Shown here in pieces: positions 35,722-41,142 of a DNA stretch of 41,142 bases. The stretch lies in contig JAFDME010000014.1 in assembly GCA_019306075.1 (NCBI GenBank), positions 1 to 41,142 of the forward strand. The letters run 5' to 3'. The notes under the pieces were generated by a model. That model made no database searches. It was not told the DNA's origin and was given only the letters and a program-made list of their open reading frames with translations. The stretch's first letter is position 1. Each line of letters begins with the position of its first letter. The position numbers and the translations under genes were made by a program. Source of the stretch: Deltaproteobacteria bacterium. Lineage in GTDB: Bacteria > Desulfobacterota > Desulfobulbia > Desulfobulbales > Desulfocapsaceae.

Positions 35722-36605
35722 AGAACCTTCTTTTTTATCTCCTTGTCGTACTTATCTGGGGCTCAAGCTGGATCGGCATCAAGCTGCAGCTCGGCACTGT
35801 TGAACCGATGGCTTCTGTTACCTACCGGTTTGGCCTCGCCTCCGTTATTCTGCTGATCTGGTGCCGTATCCGGGGGCTGAATATGCGATTCAGTCTGCAG
35901 GAACATGGTTTTATGCTCCTGCAGGGAGTACTTCTTTTTTGTCTTAACTATATCCTGTTCTATATTGCAGAACTCCACGTTACCAGCGGTCTGGCTGCAG
36001 TTATTTTCTCCACGATTCTACTGATGAACATGGTTAACGGGGCAATTTTTCTTGGCTCTGCCATTGATCGTATGGTGGTGATCGGAGGCCTGCTCGGACT
36101 GGTGGGAATAGCCCTGGTTTTCCGCCAGGAAATAACCTCCTTCTCACTGGAAAACAGAGGTGCACTGGGTGCTGTTTTATGTGTGACAGCAACACTGTTT
36201 GCCTCTTTTGGCAATATCACCTCAGCCCGCAATCAGAAACATGGCCTGCCGATTGTTCAGACAAATGCTTATGGCATGGGCTACGGGGCCCTGGTAATGC
36301 TTTTGATGACCGTCGCCCTGGGGAAATCTCTTAATTTTGACCCGTCTCCAGTCTATATCGGCTCGCTCCTCTATCTCTCTCTTTTTGCTTCAGTGATCGC
36401 CTTTGGCTGCTATCTCACTCTTATAGGCAATATAGGAGCCGATCGTGCGGCCTATGTCACCCTTCTTTTTCCTATTGTCGCCCTGCTGATCTCAACCATA
36501 TGGGAGGATTACCGGTGGACGGTGAGTTCCGCCGCCGGCGTGGGACTCATTCTCCTTGGAAATCTCTGGATGTTGAAAAGAAAAACCTCAAAGAGCCATC
36601 ACTAA
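35718..36605 (+). CDS. EamA/DMT superfamily transporter
   Basis: A 295-residue, ten-helix drug/metabolite transporter with two EamA repeats. The first begins LLFYLLVVLIWGSSWIGIK (the WGSSW-type signature), the second at LGAVLCVTATLFASFGNI. The late segment VTLLFPIVALLISTIWEDYRW is the typical penultimate helix. Substrates in this family are small metabolites or amino acids; none can be assigned. It is translationally coupled to the preceding small membrane protein and followed by a terminator. Confidence 0.92.
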   Translation: MKNLLFYLLVVLIWGSSWIGIKLQLGTVEPMASVTYRFGLASVILLIWCRIRGLNMRFSLQEHGFMLLQGVLLFCLNYILFYIAELHVTSGLAAVIFSTILLMNMVNGAIFLGSAIDRMVVIGGLLGLVGIALVFRQEITSFSLENRGALGAVLCVTATLFASFGNITSARNQKHGLPIVQTNAYGMGYGALVMLLMTVALGKSLNFDPSPVYIGSLLYLSLFASVIAFGCYLTLIGNIGADRAAYVTLLFPIVALLISTIWEDYRWTVSSAAGVGLILLGNLWMLKRKTSKSHH

Positions 36606-36667
36606 ACAGCTGTTGAGTCTAACGCCCATGAAATGCATTCCACAACGAAGCATGAAAGTTATGTAGT

Positions 36668-36697
36668 CGGGAAGAAGCGAAGTGCCTTCCCGGTTTT
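36668..36697 (+). terminator. Rho-independent terminator after the DMT transporter
   Basis: CGGGAAG (36668-36674) and CTTCCCG (36686-36692) form a 7-bp stem with an 11-nt loop, followed by GTTTTATC. It lies 63 bp past the transporter stop. Confidence 0.7.
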
Positions 36698-36785
36698 ATC
36701 GTATCATTTCAAAAGATTTTTTGTTATATAAGAAATATTCTCAACAAATATTTAATGCCAATTCCTATCGTAAAGGAGCGTGAAA

Positions 36786-36965
36786 ATGGTGGAACCCAAA
36801 GATATGTGGCAGTGCCAGACGACTAATTGCGGCTATATTTATAACCCGGAGAAAGGAGACAGGAAGGGAAAAATCAAAAAGGGCGTGAAATTTGAAGAGT
36901 TGCCGGAGGACTGGAAATGTCCCATCTGCGGAGCCAGTACCAAAGCGTTTAACTGCCTTGGCTGA
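36786..36965 (+). CDS. Rubredoxin with CX4C first knuckle
   Basis: A 59-residue iron-binding electron carrier. The start is ATG 36786, correctly spaced from AAAGGAG; an in-frame GTG six bases earlier is too close to that site. The first cysteine pair is C10-QTTN-C15 (CX4C), two residues longer than the usual CX2C. The second is C45-PI-C48. GYIYNPEKGD, FEELPEDWKCP and the C-terminal KAF are typical. I recall a CX4C variant, Rd-2, from a Desulfovibrio. It has its own 90-bp AT-rich leader after a terminator, so it is probably transcribed alone. Confidence 0.93.
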   Translation: MVEPKDMWQCQTTNCGYIYNPEKGDRKGKIKKGVKFEELPEDWKCPICGASTKAFNCLG

Positions 36966-37028
36966 GGGAGTATTTTCTCAACACCACTTCATCAGCAAAA
37001 ATCTTGATTACCACCCAAACGCTAATTC

Positions 37029-37068
37029 AACTGACAGCAAGGGTTGCCAGCGGGGTGCCGGCAAACAA
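37029..37068 (+). repeat. Structured dispersed repeat, copy d (left arm only)
   Basis: AACTGACAGCAAGGGTTGCC and the following AGCGGGGTGCCGGCAAAC match the left arm of copy b nearly base for base. The loop and right arm are missing. It ends 7 bp before the glcF stop codon (plus-strand coordinates), in the convergent gap between rubredoxin and glcF. Confidence 0.75.
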
Positions 37069-37074
37069 AACTTC

Positions 37075-38340
37075 TTATTCTTCTGTAAGTCCAAGCGCTT
37101 CAGAAATCAGATCAAGGATATGAACCGCCTTTACCTGCAGGCCTGCATGGTTTATCACATCCTGCAGCTGCATAATGCAGCCGGGGCAGGCGGTAGCTAT
37201 CATTTCAGCACCGCTCTCCTTTAGTCCCGCAATCTTGCGTGCCCCTATTGCCTTGCTGATTTCATAGTGGTAGACGGAAAATGTACCACCAAGACCGCAG
37301 CAGGAAGACGCCCCCTCCATCTCCACAAATTCCACATTGGGCAGGGCCCTGAGGAGTGCCCGGGGTTCTTTGGTAATCCCCTGGGTTTTAAGGTGACATG
37401 GGTCATGATACGTTACCCTGGTTCTGGCCTGCCATTTTGGCAGCTCCGCCATCTCCTCAATAAACCCCTGCTCGGCGAGAAACAGATTAAAGTCAATAAC
37501 CTTGCCGGTAAAATCACCGTAGTCAGCTTTCATGGTGCTGTAGTACTCCCTGACTCCGCCATTACAGGAGGCACAGCAGGTGATGATGTGCTCTATATCA
37601 TATTTCTGAAAACTTCTGACATTGTCTTCTGCAAGTTTTTCGACCAACCTGCCATCCCCCGAAGAGAGGGCAGGAATGCCGCAGCACTTCTGGGATCCCG
37701 GTAAAAAGACAGAATAACCCATCTTCTGCAGCAACCGAATCATCGAAGCACCAATTTCAGGATAGATAAAGGAAATCGAACAACCGGCAAAAAAACCGAC
37801 GGTGGGTTTATCGCCATCCCCCCTGATAAACTCAGGGAAGAGATCAAAGAGATTTTTTGCAGGGATAACAGGCAGGCTGCGATCCTTCATCAGCGGCACA
37901 GGAAAGCGCAGACGAAGGCCACTTGAAGCAGGGATTTCTTTCAAAAGCAATGGAGAAAGAGCGGCGCCGGTCTTTATCGCCGCCTTCATCAGCGGTTTAT
38001 GACCGATAACAGTGGACACCCCCCTGCCGAGAAGAGAAAGACCACGATTATCAGTTATCTCTCTTCGAATGGCTCCCACTATTTTATCGGTGGGTACACT
38101 GTTTGGACATGTGTTGACACAGGAGCCACACATCAGACACATGGAGATATCCTGCCTCAATCTCTTCTCAAGAACACCCGTTTTATCGAGAAGAGCTGCG
38201 GCAAGAGCAATTTTCCCGCGGGCAACATCGCCTTCCCTGCGATTTTCCAGATAAACAGGGCAGTGAGCCTGGCAGGCCCCGCATTTCACACACTCGCGAA
38301 TCTGCACCTCATAATCTTTCAGCGTTTTATTCTTATCCAT
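37075..38340 (-). CDS. glcF: Glycolate/lactate oxidase iron-sulfur subunit (GlcF-like)
   Basis: A 421-residue electron-transfer subunit. Two [4Fe-4S] motifs at the N-terminus, C17-C20-C23-C27 and C68-C71-C74-C78, are followed by two CCG (heterodisulfide-reductase-type) cysteine-rich domains: one with GFFAGCS...KCCGIP...CCASC and one with YHDPCHL...SSCCGLGG...ACPGC. This is the GlcF/LldE/HdrB-related layout. It starts 2 bp after the FAD subunit glcD, forming a two-subunit 2-hydroxyacid dehydrogenase that passes electrons to the quinone pool or another acceptor. Substrate (glycolate or D-lactate) is not determined by sequence. Confidence 0.9.
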   Translation of the reverse strand: MDKNKTLKDYEVQIRECVKCGACQAHCPVYLENRREGDVARGKIALAAALLDKTGVLEKRLRQDISMCLMCGSCVNTCPNSVPTDKIVGAIRREITDNRGLSLLGRGVSTVIGHKPLMKAAIKTGAALSPLLLKEIPASSGLRLRFPVPLMKDRSLPVIPAKNLFDLFPEFIRGDGDKPTVGFFAGCSISFIYPEIGASMIRLLQKMGYSVFLPGSQKCCGIPALSSGDGRLVEKLAEDNVRSFQKYDIEHIITCCASCNGGVREYYSTMKADYGDFTGKVIDFNLFLAEQGFIEEMAELPKWQARTRVTYHDPCHLKTQGITKEPRALLRALPNVEFVEMEGASSCCGLGGTFSVYHYEISKAIGARKIAGLKESGAEMIATACPGCIMQLQDVINHAGLQVKAVHILDLISEALGLTEE

Positions 38341-38342
38341 TT

Positions 38343-39734
38343 TCAGCCAGACACATCACTCTCGAAAATTTTTCCGGGATTAAGGGTATTATTGGGATCA
38401 AGGGCCCTTTTAATGCGCCGCATATAGTCGAGAGTTGAGTTGTCAATTTCCATCCCCAGATAGTCCATTTTCGAGATACCGATACCATGTTCACCGCTGA
38501 TGGATCCTTCAAGGGCCACTGCTGCATGGAAAATTTCTTTCATGACCATGTCTACTTTCTCCTGCATTCCATCTTCTGCAAGATCAACCATCACATTAAC
38601 ATGGATATTGCCATCACCGGCATGGCCGAAATTAACTATCGGCACATCATATTTTTCAGATAAGTGCTCCAGAGCAGTTATCATATCCGGAACTTTTGAA
38701 CGGGGTACAACAATATCCTCATTAAACTTATCGGGATTCACCTTGCGCAGACTCGGGCTGACTTTACGTCTTACCTCCCAGATCTCTTCGGATTCCGCAT
38801 CAGTTTCCGCTATGCGGGTATCAAGAACACCAAGGGGCCGGATAATATCCAGTATCCTGGCTGCCTGTTTTTCGATAACATCACTGTCACCGTCGACCTC
38901 AATTATCAGCAGCGCCCTGCACTCATCCGGTAGGGGAATCGGCGAAATATCCCGGATGCAGCCAATGGTAGCTGCATCAAGGAACTCCAGCGTAGTCGGA
39001 ATGATCTTTGCCCGGATAATATCAGCGACTGCCCGGGCAGCACCGTCAATAGTTTCAAACTGCACCAGCATGGTCTTTTTTGCCTCCGGTTTCGGCAGCA
39101 GCTTAAGCACAATTTCAGTTACTATGCCAAGGGTGCCCTCGGAGCCGACAAAAAGCTTCGTCAGATCGTAACCGACAACATTTTTCAGCGTCTTACCGCC
39201 GGTTCTGATTATTTCACCGCTGGCAGTAACCACCTGAAGACCGAGAATATAATCCTTGGTAACGCCATATTTGACACATCTGGGGCCTCCGGCGCATTCC
39301 GCCACATTTCCGCCCAGAGTACAGAAATCCTTTGAGGCCGGATCCGGAGGGTAAAAAAGACCGAGTTTTTCCACTTCCCTCTGCAGCTCCGAGGTTACCA
39401 CTCCAGGCTCAACCACGGCGATCAGATTATCAGTGTCAATGCTGAGAATCCGGTTCATCCGGGTGAGTACCAGAACAATGCCGCCCTGCACAGGAAGAGT
39501 CCCCCCGGTAAAACCTGAACCGGCCCCCCTGGGCAGAAGGGGGATAGAGAGACTGTCTGCAATTTTCACAACCTCGCTTACCTGCTCGGCAGAGTGTGCA
39601 TAGACGACAACATCGGGCAGGTAACTCTTCTGCGTTGCATCATAGGAATGGGTAATTCTATCGCTGTTTTCGGTATAGACATTCTCTTTGCCTACGATAT
39701 CCCTGAGGCTGCGGATGATTTTTTTTTCCATCAT
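38343..39734 (-). CDS. glcD: FAD-linked 2-hydroxyacid dehydrogenase (GlcD-like)
   Basis: A 463-residue FAD-binding PCMH-type oxidase (GlcD/D-lactate dehydrogenase family). The FAD region has SIPLLPRGAGSGFTGG and DPASKDFCTLGGNVAE; the C-terminal domain has GHAGDGNIHVN and the SISGEHGIG signature. The start is ATG 39734, preceded by GGGAG; a GTG five codons earlier would lack a ribosome site. The start overlaps the TGA of the upstream ATPase gene (ATGA), and glcF follows after 2 bp. Confidence 0.93.
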   Translation of the reverse strand: MMEKKIIRSLRDIVGKENVYTENSDRITHSYDATQKSYLPDVVVYAHSAEQVSEVVKIADSLSIPLLPRGAGSGFTGGTLPVQGGIVLVLTRMNRILSIDTDNLIAVVEPGVVTSELQREVEKLGLFYPPDPASKDFCTLGGNVAECAGGPRCVKYGVTKDYILGLQVVTASGEIIRTGGKTLKNVVGYDLTKLFVGSEGTLGIVTEIVLKLLPKPEAKKTMLVQFETIDGAARAVADIIRAKIIPTTLEFLDAATIGCIRDISPIPLPDECRALLIIEVDGDSDVIEKQAARILDIIRPLGVLDTRIAETDAESEEIWEVRRKVSPSLRKVNPDKFNEDIVVPRSKVPDMITALEHLSEKYDVPIVNFGHAGDGNIHVNVMVDLAEDGMQEKVDMVMKEIFHAAVALEGSISGEHGIGISKMDYLGMEIDNSTLDYMRRIKRALDPNNTLNPGKIFESDVSG

Positions 39735-41142
39735 GCTGTCATCTCCCACAGCAGCATTAAACGAACATCAAAGATATCACTCCGCCGGGGTTTAATGGCA
39801 AAAGTCTCAGCTTCATGAGTATCAATGTCGAAACTCTCAGTCATTGTATTTATTTTCTCCTCAATTTCCATGCTCAGCTCATCAAGTTCCTGCTGCAGAA
39901 CCTGTACCTTCTCCTCCGCCCGAGTCACATCACTCTGTTCCTTGGCAACACGACTGACACCACGGACTCCGGTTACCGCTTTTCCGATATTGGAGGCGGA
40001 GAAGGCCTTTCTGCCGAAAAATGCCCCGACCACTGCGGCACCAAAAGAGATGAGAGAATCAGTAGTCCTGGTTTTCACATCAACTTTTTCCTTTTCCAGC
40101 CTGTTAAAAGCTGTCTGCAGTTTCTTCTCAATCCGCTCCTGCCGAAGTTTATATTTCCCCCTCAGTTTTTCAACCGCCTCATCCTTCTGTTCGCGCAGGA
40201 AATCACTGAACCGGACCTTAAAATCCGCTGAACTCTCTCCGGGAGTCGACTCAAACTTTGTCTCCCGGATGCGGAAAAGCTCCTGACGTTCATTCTGGTA
40301 GAGATATTCGGAGAAGCCTTTTTTCAATCCGTTAAGATTTTTCATCTTTGAAAAAGCTGCAGGCAGAGGGAAAAAAGATGCACTGTCCGGTCCATTTAAA
40401 ACGCAGTCGTCAACAGAGTACTCTCCTGCTTCCGCCTCCGGCCAGTCCGGATGGTGAAATCTTTCATCCAGATAGAGACGCAGGGAAACTTCCTTTACAA
40501 TATCTATATTTCGGCGGCTGTTATAAAATCTGACAGAAGCAGTCGCCCAGAGCCACGGTGCAAAAGATATCTCCTCCCTCAACACATTATGCAGAAAATA
40601 GAGCTGATCGATCCCCCGTGCAAGCATGGGAGGGTTGGCAAGCGGTTCCGAAGAGTTGGAAGAAACAGCTTGGGTCCTGTTTTCATCACTGCTGTCCGTA
40701 CCGGCCATTCCCCTCTTTTTCTCCATCAGTTTTTTAATATCACTTTTTGATATGGGACCTTTAAGATAAGACATCACCCATCTGGTCTCAAAGAGCAACG
40801 GTTCATCGAGATGGACGGAGTTAAGCAGGAACTGTCTCCCCTTCATATCGGAGAGCAGATTTTTTACCAGCCTTACATCCAGCTTGCCGTCACTGGCCCC
40901 GACAATACCCTCTACCACATGGTCCTGATCCTGACGGGTCTGCAGCCGCCCCACAAACCAGCTGCCGATATTTGAAAGACCCTTGTAATCAAGATCAACC
41001 GGATTCTGTGTGGCCAGCACAATCCCCACACCATAGGCTCGGGCCTGCTTAAGAAGGAGGAGCATCGGTTTTTTTGAAGGGGGGTTTGCAGTTGGAGGAA
41101 AGTACCCGAAAATCTCATCCATATAGAGTAATGTCTTAAGAG
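39731..41142 (-). CDS. HerA/DUF87-type ATP-binding protein (5' end outside window)
   Basis: The C-terminal 470 residues of a larger ATPase; the frame stays open to the right edge, so the start and Walker A are missing. A Walker B strand LLYMDEIFGY is followed by GIVLATQNPVDLD (sensor-like), SWFVGRLQTRQD and a spacer, the pattern of HerA-like helicase/translocase domains. Further on are a charged, coiled-coil-prone region (KVRFSDFLREQ to FNRLEKEK), a glycine/alanine stretch (SLISFGAAVVGAFFGRKAF) and a second coiled coil (EKVQVLQQELDELSMEIEEK). Its stop overlaps the start of glcD. Role is unknown; family members pump or unwind DNA, but this long form may do something else. Confidence 0.85.
   Translation of the reverse strand, partial: LKTLLYMDEIFGYFPPTANPPSKKPMLLLLKQARAYGVGIVLATQNPVDLDYKGLSNIGSWFVGRLQTRQDQDHVVEGIVGASDGKLDVRLVKNLLSDMKGRQFLLNSVHLDEPLLFETRWVMSYLKGPISKSDIKKLMEKKRGMAGTDSSDENRTQAVSSNSSEPLANPPMLARGIDQLYFLHNVLREEISFAPWLWATASVRFYNSRRNIDIVKEVSLRLYLDERFHHPDWPEAEAGEYSVDDCVLNGPDSASFFPLPAAFSKMKNLNGLKKGFSEYLYQNERQELFRIRETKFESTPGESSADFKVRFSDFLREQKDEAVEKLRGKYKLRQERIEKKLQTAFNRLEKEKVDVKTRTTDSLISFGAAVVGAFFGRKAFSASNIGKAVTGVRGVSRVAKEQSDVTRAEEKVQVLQQELDELSMEIEEKINTMTESFDIDTHEAETFAIKPRRSDIFDVRLMLLWEMTA

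Overview
The window is about 41 kb of chromosomal DNA with moderate GC, tightly packed with housekeeping and metabolic genes. It most resembles an anaerobic Desulfobacterota (former Deltaproteobacteria), probably of the Desulfobulbales/Desulfobulbaceae type. That placement is an inference from gene content: a GSI-alpha glutamine synthetase, a CX4C rubredoxin, UPF0280, a GlcD/GlcF-type oxidase, the intergenic repeat style and the codon use. There are no phage, plasmid or CRISPR signs, no complete insertion sequence, and no rRNA or tRNA gene that I can see.

Layout. (1) 1-1806, minus: a large ORF running off the left edge, in which a complete PLP-dependent cysteine synthase is fused in frame to a cysteinyl-tRNA-synthetase-like domain. 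The HIGH signature of that domain is replaced by DLQL and the KMSKS signature is altered; this is the most unusual object in the window. It is preceded by a DciA/DUF721 gene. (2) 2424-8999: a MITE-like element and a nitrogen cluster on the minus strand (amt, PII, glnD, glnA), with possible sigma-54 and palindromic control sites. (3) 9000-15522: mtnA, a PilZ protein, then sugar-nucleotide genes (manC, manB, rfbA, rfbD) for GDP-mannose and dTDP-rhamnose precursors. (4) 15519-23808: UPF0280, CvpA, a phosphopantetheinyl transferase overlapping mutM, an EAL-HDOD protein, a PrmA-like methyltransferase, a carboxylesterase, a sirtuin, an orphan membrane protein and a tiny zinc ribbon. (5) 23912-30998: SelO, then a nitroreductase-aceE-aceF unit (pyruvate dehydrogenase without E3) and a RhtB/LysE exporter. 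(6) 31137-36965: rsgA, a K+ channel with an RCK domain, aroK, aroD, aroE, a small membrane protein, a DMT transporter and rubredoxin. (7) 37075-41142, minus: a HerA/DUF87-type ATPase (N-terminus outside the window) translationally coupled to glcD and glcF.

Superimposed on this are three families of intergenic repeats. One has five copies, two of which fold into about 70-nt hairpins with a nearly identical loop. Their stems, and that of a third shorter copy, show compensatory changes (A-T, T-A and G-C at the same position). A second family consists of three CACAGAG-rich inverted repeats. The third is a single 168-bp MITE-like element with TGAT-N4-TCGTAAAAAG termini.
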